This document shows positions 1 to 7,185 of a DNA stretch of 49,620 nt, piece after piece (the first letter of the stretch is position 1; each line of letters opens with the position of its first letter). The stretch spans positions 1 through 49,620 of the forward strand of contig NZ_LZKK01000311.1 in assembly GCF_001672815.1 (NCBI RefSeq), read 5' to 3'. Under the pieces are notes generated by a model that did not search any database, was not told where the DNA came from, and saw only the letters and a list, made by a program, of their open reading frames with translations. Made by a program: the position numbers and the translations under genes. Source of the stretch: Mycobacterium sp. E796 (GTDB lineage Bacteria > Actinomycetota > Actinomycetes > Mycobacteriales > Mycobacteriaceae).

Positions 1-155
1 TCACCCGCGGCGACGCCGAGGCCCTGGCCCTGCGCGACGGCGACACCGTCTACGTGCGCGCCACCCGCGTGCCGCCCCTGCCGAGCGACGTCGTGATCAC
101 CCGTGGCGGAGTCGGAGACGCGGACGAGGATCAGAGCACGCTGACGTCGGCCTGA
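1..155 (+). CDS. cysA: Sulfate ABC transporter ATP-binding protein CysA, C-terminal end (partial)
   Basis: Only the last 50 codons are in the window (frame from base 3, stop TGA 153-155). The peptide begins TRGDAEALALRDGDTVYVRA and matches the end of mycobacterial CysA, the ATPase of the sulfate/thiosulfate importer, where a small regulatory domain follows the nucleotide-binding domain. The Walker motifs lie outside the window, so function rests on this tail and on context. In M. tuberculosis cysA1 likewise lies tail-to-tail with ggtB next to the sulfate-reduction genes. It ends 6 bases before the converging stop of ggtB. Confidence 0.75.
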   Translation, partial: TRGDAEALALRDGDTVYVRATRVPPLPSDVVITRGGVGDADEDQSTLTSA

Positions 156-161
156 GCCGCG

Positions 162-2108
162 TTATCCGTTGTCGCCCATGACCGCACCCTCGCGGCGCGG
201 GTCGGCGCCCCCGGTCCACTGCCCGGTGCTCTGAGCGCTTCGGGTGATCGCCGAAAGCCCGCTGGACTGGTCGGCCAGGTTGACCTGATGTCCCATCGCG
301 CGCAGGCCAGCCACCAACGGGTCGTGGTCGCCGTTGTCGGAGGCGTTGATCTCGGGATCCTCGCCGCCGACGTTCGTCTGCGGTGAGTTTTGCGCACCGA
401 AGTCGACCAGCGACACCGCCTGCTGCGGGTCCAGGCCCCAATCAAGCATCGCCACAAGCGCTTTCACGACGAACTGGATGATGGTCGAACCGCCCGGCGA
501 CCCCGCCACCGCGTACAACGCACCCCGTGCGCCCTGCCCACTTGGTGAGGCGTCGAATACCAGCGTCGGCGCCATCGAGCTTCGCGGCCGCTTGCCGGGC
601 TGCACGCGGTTGGCCACCGGCGAACCGTCGGCCGCCCGGGGGTCGGCGGCGAAATCGGTGAGCTGGTTGTTCAGGACGAACCCGTCGACCATGTGGAACG
701 AACCGAACGTCGATTCGACGGTCGTGGTGAACGCGGCCGCGTTGCCGTAGGAATCGATGACGCTGACGTGGCTGGTGCCGTGCTCCGTCCCCGGCGGTGC
801 GACGCCGGTGGGCGCGCCGAAGTCTCCGGGCCTGGCGCTGCCCATGCTGCGCTGCGTTGAGATCAGCGCAGCGCGTCCGGCCAGATAGCCGGGGTCGATC
901 AGCGCGCTGAGGGCACCGCCGGGCATCCCGACGAAATCGGGGTCGGCGACGTACTTGTCGCGGTCGGCGTAGGCCAGCCGCTCGGCTTCGGAGACGAGGT
1001 GGACGCCCATCACGCTCGGGCGACCGCCGTTGAGGTCGACGTTGGCGGGCGGGTAGTCGCCCATCGGGAAGTGCTCGAGGATGCCCAGCGTGGCGGCCAC
1101 CGCGACGCCGCCCGACGACGGCGCGGGCATGCCGCAGATCTGCCGGCCGCGATACGTCATGCACAACGGGTCGCGCCTCTTGGCAACGTAGCTCGCCAGG
1201 TCCTGGTTGGTCATCAGGCTCGGCGTGCGGCCCTCCGAGGTGTCCGCCGCCGCGACGATGTCGTGCGCGATGTCGCCGGTGTAGAAGGCGTTGGCACCCG
1301 CGGAGGCGATGGCGGACAAGGTTTTTGCGTACGCCGGGTTCGTCAGCCGCGTGCCCGCCGCCTTGGGGCTGCCGTCCGGGTTGAGGAAATATGCGCGGGC
1401 CTGCGGGTCGACGCGCAGTGCTGCCGCCGAGTCGGCGATGGCGGCGGCCATCCGGGGGCTGATGTCGAATCCGTTGTCCGCCAACGCCGTCGCGGGGGCG
1501 AAGAGATCACGCCAGGGCAGGTGGCCGTGGTCGTCGTGCGCGAGCTCGAGCATTCGCGGAATGCCCGGGACCCCGATCGACCGTCCGGAGGCTCGCGCGT
1601 CGGGAATGGGCGCGGTGTGATCGGCGTCGCTGACCCAGCGCAGGTAGTTCTCGCCCGCCGCCGCCGGCGCGGTCTCGCGGCCGTCGTAGGCCTGAACGGA
1701 ACCGGCGCGGGCGTCATAATAGAGTGCGAAGCCACCGCCGCCGAGCCCCGACGACTGCGGTTCGACCAAACCCAGGACCGCCTGGGCGACCACCATCGCG
1801 TCGGCGGCCGTGCCGCCGTCGCGCAGCACCCGGCACGCCGCCTGGGTGGACAGCGGGTTGGCGGTGGCCACCGCGAAGTGATCCGTTCGCACGACGGTCA
1901 TGTCGCGGCGGTATCCGGTCGCGTTCTCGGGATTTGCCGCGGTGCCCGCCGAAGCCGAAGGCGCCGAAGGCTTTTGCGAAACGGGCGTGCCGTTGGGCAC
2001 GATCTCACACGGGCCCGCCGCGGTGGGCGCGGCCGGATGCTTTGCGCTACACCCGGCCAGCACCACCAAAAGCGCGCCCAGCAATGCTCCGATCGAGCGG
2101 GTGTTCAA
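162..2108 (-). CDS. ggtB: Gamma-glutamyltransferase lipoprotein GgtB
   Basis: Exported gamma-glutamyltransferase that cleaves or transfers the gamma-glutamyl group of glutathione-like peptides. From the TTG at 2108 it has 648 residues and begins with a lipoprotein signal, ending in the lipobox LAGC. The whole chain matches mycobacterial GgtB. The self-cleavage and nucleophile motif HGTSHVSV places the catalytic Thr at about residue 445, and SPGGSTI is the oxyanion/binding loop. An in-frame ATG at 2180 would add 24 residues before the signal peptide, which is unlikely. A -10-like TAAACT ends 7 bases upstream of the TTG, so a leaderless transcript is possible. It converges on cysA and shares its sulfur/thiol context. 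Confidence 0.9.
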   Translation of the reverse strand: MNTRSIGALLGALLVVLAGCSAKHPAAPTAAGPCEIVPNGTPVSQKPSAPSASAGTAANPENATGYRRDMTVVRTDHFAVATANPLSTQAACRVLRDGGTAADAMVVAQAVLGLVEPQSSGLGGGGFALYYDARAGSVQAYDGRETAPAAAGENYLRWVSDADHTAPIPDARASGRSIGVPGIPRMLELAHDDHGHLPWRDLFAPATALADNGFDISPRMAAAIADSAAALRVDPQARAYFLNPDGSPKAAGTRLTNPAYAKTLSAIASAGANAFYTGDIAHDIVAAADTSEGRTPSLMTNQDLASYVAKRRDPLCMTYRGRQICGMPAPSSGGVAVAATLGILEHFPMGDYPPANVDLNGGRPSVMGVHLVSEAERLAYADRDKYVADPDFVGMPGGALSALIDPGYLAGRAALISTQRSMGSARPGDFGAPTGVAPPGTEHGTSHVSVIDSYGNAAAFTTTVESTFGSFHMVDGFVLNNQLTDFAADPRAADGSPVANRVQPGKRPRSSMAPTLVFDASPSGQGARGALYAVAGSPGGSTIIQFVVKALVAMLDWGLDPQQAVSLVDFGAQNSPQTNVGGEDPEINASDNGDHDPLVAGLRAMGHQVNLADQSSGLSAITRSAQSTGQWTGGADPRREGAVMGDNG

Positions 2109-2184
2109 GGCACGAAGTTTACTGGACCAATTCGGCCCTCCGCGATGCGCGCCGGCGCGGCGAAACTGATAGCAACGCAAGGTC

Positions 2185-2216
2185 TTATTATCACTTAGCG
2201 ATCTAAGTGATGATAA
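2185..2216. promoter_or_regulatory. Near-perfect 14-4-14 palindrome, probable operator
   Basis: Arms TTATTATCACTTAG (2185-2198) and CTAAGTGATGATAA (2203-2216) flank the spacer CGAT, with one mismatch in 14 pairs. It is strikingly AT-rich for this genome. It lies about 75 bases upstream of ggtB and overlaps the first codons of the Fic-like fragment. A dimeric repressor site is the simplest reading. A hairpin is possible, but no T-run follows. The cognate regulator is not recognisable in the window. Confidence 0.5.
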
Positions 2217-2398
2217 AAAGCGGTCAACTGAACATCGCGATCAGCAACGTCTACCGATACTTGGACCCGCTTGCTGAGGCCAACATAATCGTCGAGTTCA
2301 CCGATCAGGCCCGTAATCGGGCCTGGCACGCGCCCGAAGTTCTTGGCGCGCTAGACGCCTTCGCGGAGCGCGCCGGCCGTAGAGCGCTGCTGTCGTGA
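2207..2398 (+). pseudogene. Fic-family protein remnant, C-terminal winged-helix end only
   Basis: A 63-codon ORF whose product resembles the last part of Fic/DOC-family proteins. It contains a helix-turn-helix-like stretch ending VYRYLDPLAEANI, then an RNRAW motif and the typical ending APEVLGALDAFAERAGRRA. The catalytic Fic motif HxFx(D/E)GNGR is absent and no upstream frame carries it, so this is a 3' fragment of a lost gene rather than a working AMP-transferase. The start at 2207 falls inside the palindrome. A small standalone DNA-binding protein cannot be excluded. Confidence 0.5.
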
Positions 2399-2433
2399 CG
2401 TTGGCGAGTCAGCGTGATCGGTCGACTCGAGTC

Positions 2434-3147
2434 TTAGGCGGCGACGCGGCGCGTCCGAGCCTTGCGTGCCTGGTCAAAGCGATCCAACACCGTCTCGGCC
2501 ACCAACGGGTGCGCGCCCAACGGGGCCGCCAACTCGAGGCCGGCGTAGTCGGCGAACCTCCGCACCCGGTCCGGCAGCCGTCCCGGCGCCAGGAACCATG
2601 GCGCGATGACCACCCGCCGGGCCCCCTGTCGCCGCAGTCGGCCGGCGGCCTCGGGCAGCGACGGTTGCGGACGGGTCACCAAGGCCGTCGTCGCACCCGC
2701 CCAGCTCGTGCCCACCAGCAGACGGGACGCCACCTGTCGAGTCCGGGCGTTTGCCATGGGGTCGGACGACCCGATCGCCGCCACGAGCACGCCGACCCGC
2801 TCGTCGTGCCGGGAGACGCCCAACTCCGTCACGCGCCGGCGCAGCAGCGAGATCAGGCGGGGATCCTCGCCGAGCACGTCGGCTTGGGCGGCATCGACAC
2901 CGGACCGGGCGATCTGGCGGGGAATGTCGACCTTGGCGTGGTAGGCGTTCGCCAACAACAGCGGGGTGACGACGGCGTCCCCGCAGTCGCCCAGCACGTC
3001 GACCAGGCCGGGCGTGTTCAGCTCGCAGAAGGCAAGCCGCACATCCAGGCCGGGCCGCATGCGCGCCACCCGACGGGCGACGGCCCGCGCGTTGGCGGCC
3101 GAGCGTGGATCCTCGCTTCCGTGCGCGGTGAGCACGAGGCTGGTCAC
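2434..3147 (-). CDS. che1: Sirohydrochlorin chelatase-like protein (CbiX family)
   Basis: About 237 residues, start GTG 3147 overlapping the cysH stop as GTGA, which implies translational coupling. The N-terminus reads SLVLTAHGSEDPRS, the conserved metal-binding His near residue 9 of CbiX/SirB chelatases. A second His lies in LLLANAYHAKVDIP. The C-terminal half repeats the fold with VIAPWFLAPGRLPDRV. The family inserts Fe(II) into sirohydrochlorin to make siroheme, which the first gene of this operon (sirA) needs. The M. tuberculosis counterpart is Rv2393. The exact metal is inferred from context. Confidence 0.85.
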   Translation of the reverse strand: MTSLVLTAHGSEDPRSAANARAVARRVARMRPGLDVRLAFCELNTPGLVDVLGDCGDAVVTPLLLANAYHAKVDIPRQIARSGVDAAQADVLGEDPRLISLLRRRVTELGVSRHDERVGVLVAAIGSSDPMANARTRQVASRLLVGTSWAGATTALVTRPQPSLPEAAGRLRRQGARRVVIAPWFLAPGRLPDRVRRFADYAGLELAAPLGAHPLVAETVLDRFDQARKARTRRVAA

Positions 3148-3890
3148 GACGCGTGCAGCCCGCATTCCGTCTTGGCATGGCCTTGCCAGCGGCCGCTGCG
3201 CGGGTCGGCCTCGTCGATCGGCTTGGCCGTGCACGGGGCGCAACCGATCGACGGATAGCCTTCGTAGACAAGGGGATTGACCAGCACGTCGTTCTCGTCG
3301 ATGTAATTCTGCATGTCGTCGTCGGTCCACGTGGCCAGCGGGTTGATCTTCACCAGCTTGTATCCCTCGTCGAAGCTGATCACCGGGGCGTTGGCGCGCG
3401 TCGGTGCGTCGCTGCGGCGCAGCCCGGTCACCCACGCTGAGTAGCCGCGCAGCGCCTTGCCCAACGGGGCGACCTTCCGCAGCCGGCAGCACTCGCCCGG
3501 GTCGCGCGCGAACAGGTCCTTGCCCATCAGCCTGTCCTGCTCGGCCACGGTGTGCTCGGGCGTGACGTTGACCACCCGGATGTCGTAGACGGATTCGATG
3601 GCGTCCCGGGTACCGATGGTCTCCACGAAGTGGTAGCCGGTGTCCAGGAACATCACCGGCACGCCCGGACGCACCTTGGCGGCCAGATCGATGAGCACGG
3701 CCTCCTGCATGCTGGACGCCACGACGTAGTTGCACGTCGCCCAGCCGCGCGGCCCGTTGATTCCGCCGAAGTTCTCGTCGGTCCAACGCAGCAGCTCGGT
3801 GGCGCTGGCGCCCTCGAGTTCGGCGGCGCCGCGGGCAGCCAACTCGCGCAGTTGAGCTTCCGTCGGCCTCGTCGTCATTTCTGAGATCAT
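3144..3890 (-). CDS. cysH: Adenylylsulfate (APS) reductase CysH
   Basis: 248 residues. It reduces adenylylsulfate to sulfite using thioredoxin in the assimilation of sulfate to cysteine. It carries the cysteine set that binds 4Fe-4S in APS reductases: Cys134-Cys135 (ECCRLRKV), Cys217 and Cys220 (GCAPC). Catalytic Cys243 sits near the end in TECGLH. PAPS-type enzymes lack the cluster cysteines, so APS is the expected substrate. Start ATG 3890 overlaps the sirA stop as ATGA and gives the N-terminus expected from mycobacterial CysH. An in-frame ATG lies 11 nt upstream of neither start's optimum and a second at 3878 is a less likely start. Middle gene of sirA-cysH-che1. Confidence 0.95.
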   Translation of the reverse strand: MISEMTTRPTEAQLRELAARGAAELEGASATELLRWTDENFGGINGPRGWATCNYVVASSMQEAVLIDLAAKVRPGVPVMFLDTGYHFVETIGTRDAIESVYDIRVVNVTPEHTVAEQDRLMGKDLFARDPGECCRLRKVAPLGKALRGYSAWVTGLRRSDAPTRANAPVISFDEGYKLVKINPLATWTDDDMQNYIDENDVLVNPLVYEGYPSIGCAPCTAKPIDEADPRSGRWQGHAKTECGLHAS

Positions 3891-5566
3891 CGCAAGTCGC
3901 CTTCCTCGGCGCGAACGACCCACTGCGCGAATCGTTCACCGTCGCTTCGGTGCTTGATAAAGTTGCGTACCACTCGCTCGATGTAGTCGCCCAGCTCGTC
4001 GCTGGTGACCTTGTGCTGCCGCAGTTTTCGGCCGAATCCGCTGTCCAGGCCGAGGCTTCCGCCCAGGTGCACCTGGAACCCCTCGACCGAGCCGCCGTGG
4101 CCGTCGTCGACCATCTGACCCTTGAAGCCGATGTCGGCGACTTGAATCCGCGCGCACGAGTTCGGGCAACCGTTGATGTTGACCGTGATCGGCACGTCCA
4201 GCGCGGCGTTGAGGTCCTCCAGCCGACGCTCCAGCTCGGGCACCAAACCCTGTGCGCGCCCACGGGTTTCGGCGAACGACAACTTACAGAACTCGATCCC
4301 GGTGCACGCCATGAGATTTCGGCGCCAACGCGACGGGCGCGATTGAAGCCCCAGCGCCTCCGCGCCGGCGATCAGGTCATCGAGCTTCTCGTCGGGCACG
4401 TCGAGGACGATCAGCTTCTGATACGGGGTGAACCGGATGCGGTCCGAACCGGCCCGCTCGGCCAGGTCGGCCACGGCCGAGAGGATGGTGCCCGACACAC
4501 GCCCGGCGATCGGGGCGAGCCCGACGGCGTTGAGCCCGTTCTTGAGCCGCTGCACTCCGACGTGATCGATCGGATGCGGGACCGGCTCGGGGGCGGGGCC
4601 GTCGATCAGCGGGCGCTTGAGGTATTCGGTCTCGAGGACTTCCCGGAACTTTTCGATGCCCCAGTCCTTGATCAGGAACTTCAGCCGGGCCTTGGCCCGC
4701 AGCCGCCGATAGCCGTAGTCGCGGAAGATCGAGGTCACCGCGGCCCACACCTCGGGCACCTCGTCCAGCGGAACCCAGGCGCCGACCCGCTGGGCCAGCA
4801 TCGGGTTCGTCGACAGGCCGCCGCCCACCCACAGGTCCAGGCCGGGACCGTGCTCGGGATGGTTGACGCCGACGAACGCGATGTCGTTGATCTCGTGCAC
4901 GACGTCCTGCAGGCCGGAGATGGCGGTCTTGTACTTGCGGGGCAGGTCGGCGAAGTCGGGCTTGCCGATGTAGCGGCGCACGATCTCGTCGATCGCCCAG
5001 CTGGGGTCGAGCACCTCGTCGAGGGACTCGCCGGCCAGGGGCGAGCCCAGGATCACGCGCGGGCAGTCACCACACGCCTCGGCGGTCTGCAGGCCGACCT
5101 CGGCCAGCCGTCGCCAGATATCGGGGACGTTTTCCACCTCGATCCAGTGCATCTGCACGTTCTGCCGGTCGGAGATGTCCGCGGTGTCCCGGCCGAATTC
5201 GGTCGAGATCTGGCCCACCGTGCGCAGCGCGGCCGTCGAGAGGGCCCCGCCGTCGCAGCGCACCCGCATCATGAAGTACTTGGCCTCGAGCAAGTCGGCG
5301 TTCTCGTCGCCGGTGAACGACCCGTCGTAACCCTGCTCGCGCTGCGTGTAGAGGCCCCACCAGCGAAAGCGGCCCCGCAGATCGGACTTATCGATGCTGT
5401 CGAATCCGTCCTTGGCGTAAACGTTTTCGATGCGTTCGCGCACGTCGAGCGGGGCGCCGGCCTGCTTCATCTCTTCGTTCGGATTCAGCGGCTCGCGATC
5501 GCCTAACGCCCACTGGCCCTCACTCCGGGCCTTGTTTTGGGCCCTGGCCGGACGGGCTGTGGTCAT
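3887..5566 (-). CDS. sirA: Ferredoxin-dependent sulfite reductase SirA (NirA)
   Basis: 559 residues. It carries out the six-electron reduction of sulfite to sulfide with siroheme and a 4Fe-4S cluster, using ferredoxin. The cluster/siroheme ligands follow the family pattern: Cys421 and Cys427 (CTGIEFC), Cys467 and Cys471 (NGCPNSC). The N-terminal WWGLYTQREQGYDG and EACGDCPR segments carry the Tyr and Cys that are cross-linked in the M. tuberculosis enzyme. Start ATG 5566 follows a clear GAAGGAGACC ribosome site. A start at 5608 would add 14 unconserved residues. First gene of the operon, preceded by a 108-base leader and a poly-cysteine ORF. Confidence 0.95.
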   Translation of the reverse strand: MTTARPARAQNKARSEGQWALGDREPLNPNEEMKQAGAPLDVRERIENVYAKDGFDSIDKSDLRGRFRWWGLYTQREQGYDGSFTGDENADLLEAKYFMMRVRCDGGALSTAALRTVGQISTEFGRDTADISDRQNVQMHWIEVENVPDIWRRLAEVGLQTAEACGDCPRVILGSPLAGESLDEVLDPSWAIDEIVRRYIGKPDFADLPRKYKTAISGLQDVVHEINDIAFVGVNHPEHGPGLDLWVGGGLSTNPMLAQRVGAWVPLDEVPEVWAAVTSIFRDYGYRRLRAKARLKFLIKDWGIEKFREVLETEYLKRPLIDGPAPEPVPHPIDHVGVQRLKNGLNAVGLAPIAGRVSGTILSAVADLAERAGSDRIRFTPYQKLIVLDVPDEKLDDLIAGAEALGLQSRPSRWRRNLMACTGIEFCKLSFAETRGRAQGLVPELERRLEDLNAALDVPITVNINGCPNSCARIQVADIGFKGQMVDDGHGGSVEGFQVHLGGSLGLDSGFGRKLRQHKVTSDELGDYIERVVRNFIKHRSDGERFAQWVVRAEEGDLR

Positions 5567-5622
5567 CGGGTCTCCTTCGCGAACATCGCAGGCTTGGACG
5601 CGCAGCACACCGCTTTTATTTC

Positions 5623-5643
5623 GGCTGCGCAGATCCGGCAGCC
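5623..5643 (-). promoter_or_regulatory. Hairpin in the sirA 5' leader
   Basis: Read on the minus strand, GGCTGC (5643-5638) and GCAGCC (5628-5623) form a perfect 6-bp stem with a 9-base loop. It lies 32 bases after the stop of the poly-cysteine ORF and 57 bases before the sirA start. It is followed by an A-rich rather than a T-rich run, so it is not a standard intrinsic terminator. It may take part in the attenuation switch between leader and sirA. The stem is short and the role is inferred. Confidence 0.35.
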
Positions 5644-5674
5644 AGCTGAGTACAGGTGGGGCGGGTCTACGGCA

Positions 5675-5782
5675 TCAAGGCAGACAGCAACAACAACAGC
5701 TGCATACGCGCTTGAGATCGATGTGCCGCCGGGCCACGAGGGCGATACGCAAGCTGCGATTGGCGACGGTCACGGCAGCCAT
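5675..5782 (-). CDS. Poly-cysteine leader peptide upstream of sirA
   Basis: A 35-codon ORF from ATG 5782 (in-frame GTG at 5773 gives 32 codons), stop TGA 5677-5675. Its end reads RVCSCCCCCLP: six cysteine codons in a seven-codon stretch, directly before the stop, 108 bases upstream of the sulfite reductase start. Short ORFs ending in cysteine runs ahead of sulfur-assimilation genes are known in mycobacteria as cysteine-responsive attenuators. When cysteinyl-tRNA is short, ribosomes stall on the run and the downstream operon is expressed. Ordinary gene finders miss it by length. No strong ribosome site precedes either start, and I could not fix a promoter. Cysteine is otherwise rare in this genome, so a chance run is very unlikely. 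Confidence 0.85.
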   Translation of the reverse strand: MAAVTVANRSLRIALVARRHIDLKRVCSCCCCCLP

Positions 5783-5973
5783 TCTGCCATGGACCGCGGC
5801 AAGCTTTGCTATCAGGTCATATTTTTCCTCACGCTGACCCAAAGTAGGACGCGACCCTGGCGGCTCGGGCAGACGCAGCCGCGAATCACCTGGGATCGGC
5901 TCCCCCCGATCGAGCCTGCCTCACCCCGTGTGACCTGCCCCGATCGTCTGGCTCGACGGCGGGAGCGGTCGTC

Positions 5974-7161
5974 GTGGGAAAATTCGGCATGCCCTTTCCC
6001 GAGGCCCCGGTTGACCTGCCCGCCCTGCGGCCGAATCCCGGGCACCCGTTCGGGTTGTACATCCACGTCCCGTTCTGCATTACCCGCTGCGGATACTGCG
6101 ACTTCAACACCTACACCCCGGCCGAGCTGGGCGGCGTCAACCCGGACGCCTGGCTGCAGGCACTGGGAACGGAGCTGCGGCTGGCGGCCGCACGGTTGGA
6201 CGGACCGACCGTCAGCACGGTGTTCGTCGGCGGGGGCACCCCTTCGCTGCTGGGCGGCGCGCGCGTGGCCAAGCTGCTGGACATGGTGCGTGAGCACTTT
6301 GCCCTCGCGCCGGACGCCGAGATCACCACCGAGGCCAACCCGGAGTCGGCGTGGCCCGACTTTTTCGCGGCCGTCCGCGCCGCCGGGTTTACCCGGGTGT
6401 CGCTCGGCATGCAGTCGGTGTCTCCGCGGGTGCTCGGCGTCCTCGACCGGATACACACGCCGAACCGTTCGGCGGCCGCGGCCCGCGAGGCGTTAGCCGA
6501 GGGCTTCGAACACGTCAGCCTCGACCTGATCTATGGGACGCCGGGAGAGTCCGACGACGACCTGCTGCGCTCCGTCGACACCGCGATCGACACCGGCGTC
6601 GACCACGTCTCCGCCTATGCGCTGGTCGTGGAGGAGGGCACGGCGCTGGCGCGGCGGGTCCGGCGCGGGGAGCTGGCCGCCCCCGATGACGACGTGCTGG
6701 CGCACCGCTACGAATTGGTCGACGCCCGACTGTCCGAGGCGGGGCTGTCCTGGTACGAGGTGTCCAACTGGTGCCGACCGGGCGGTGAATGCCGGCACAA
6801 CCTCGGTTACTGGGACGGCGGCCAGTGGTGGGGCGCAGGGCCGGGTGCGCACGGGTATGTCGGTGCGACGCGCTGGTGGAATGTCAAGCACCCCAATGCC
6901 TATGCGGAGAAGCTGGCCGGCGGCGAACTGCCGGTGGCCGGTTTCGAGCACTTGGACGGTGACGCGTTGCACACCGAGGAGGTGCTACTGAAAACCCGTC
7001 TGCGCCAAGGGCTTCCGCTGGATCGGTTGGGCGCAGCAGAACGCGAACGCGCCGAAACCTCCGTCGCGGACGGGTTGCTGGTATCCGAGGGCGACAACCT
7101 GGTGCTCACCCCGCGCGGCCGGCTGCTCGCCGACGCGGTGGTGCGTACTGTGCTGGGATAG
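5974..7161 (+). CDS. hemW: Radical SAM heme chaperone HemW (annotated as HemN in M. tuberculosis)
   Basis: 395 residues from GTG 5974 (an ATG at 5989 is the alternative). The radical-SAM cluster motif CxxxCxxC is Cys35, Cys39, Cys42 (CITRCGYC), followed by GGGTPS and, near residue 278, HNLGYW. That last motif fits the HNxxYW signature of HemW heme chaperones rather than coproporphyrinogen dehydrogenase HemN. The family delivers heme to target proteins. It is divergent from the sirA leader. M. tuberculosis has rpfD and another gene between the two; here there is only the 407-base leader region. Confidence 0.88.
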   Translation: MGKFGMPFPEAPVDLPALRPNPGHPFGLYIHVPFCITRCGYCDFNTYTPAELGGVNPDAWLQALGTELRLAAARLDGPTVSTVFVGGGTPSLLGGARVAKLLDMVREHFALAPDAEITTEANPESAWPDFFAAVRAAGFTRVSLGMQSVSPRVLGVLDRIHTPNRSAAAAREALAEGFEHVSLDLIYGTPGESDDDLLRSVDTAIDTGVDHVSAYALVVEEGTALARRVRRGELAAPDDDVLAHRYELVDARLSEAGLSWYEVSNWCRPGGECRHNLGYWDGGQWWGAGPGAHGYVGATRWWNVKHPNAYAEKLAGGELPVAGFEHLDGDALHTEEVLLKTRLRQGLPLDRLGAAERERAETSVADGLLVSEGDNLVLTPRGRLLADAVVRTVLG

Positions 7162-7185
7162 TCGTCAGGCGCCCGAGAACCGCCG

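Noticed and set aside
2434..4263. Continuous 609-codon open frame spanning che1 and the antisense-frame of cysH and sirA
   Set aside because: Only its last 237 codons (from GTG 3147) look like a protein family; the rest is an out-of-frame reading of cysH and sirA.
5537..6496. 319-codon plus-strand frame across the sirA leader and hemW start
   Set aside because: Low-complexity Arg/Pro-rich product in a shifted frame of hemW; it overlaps the leader ORF and shows no family resemblance.
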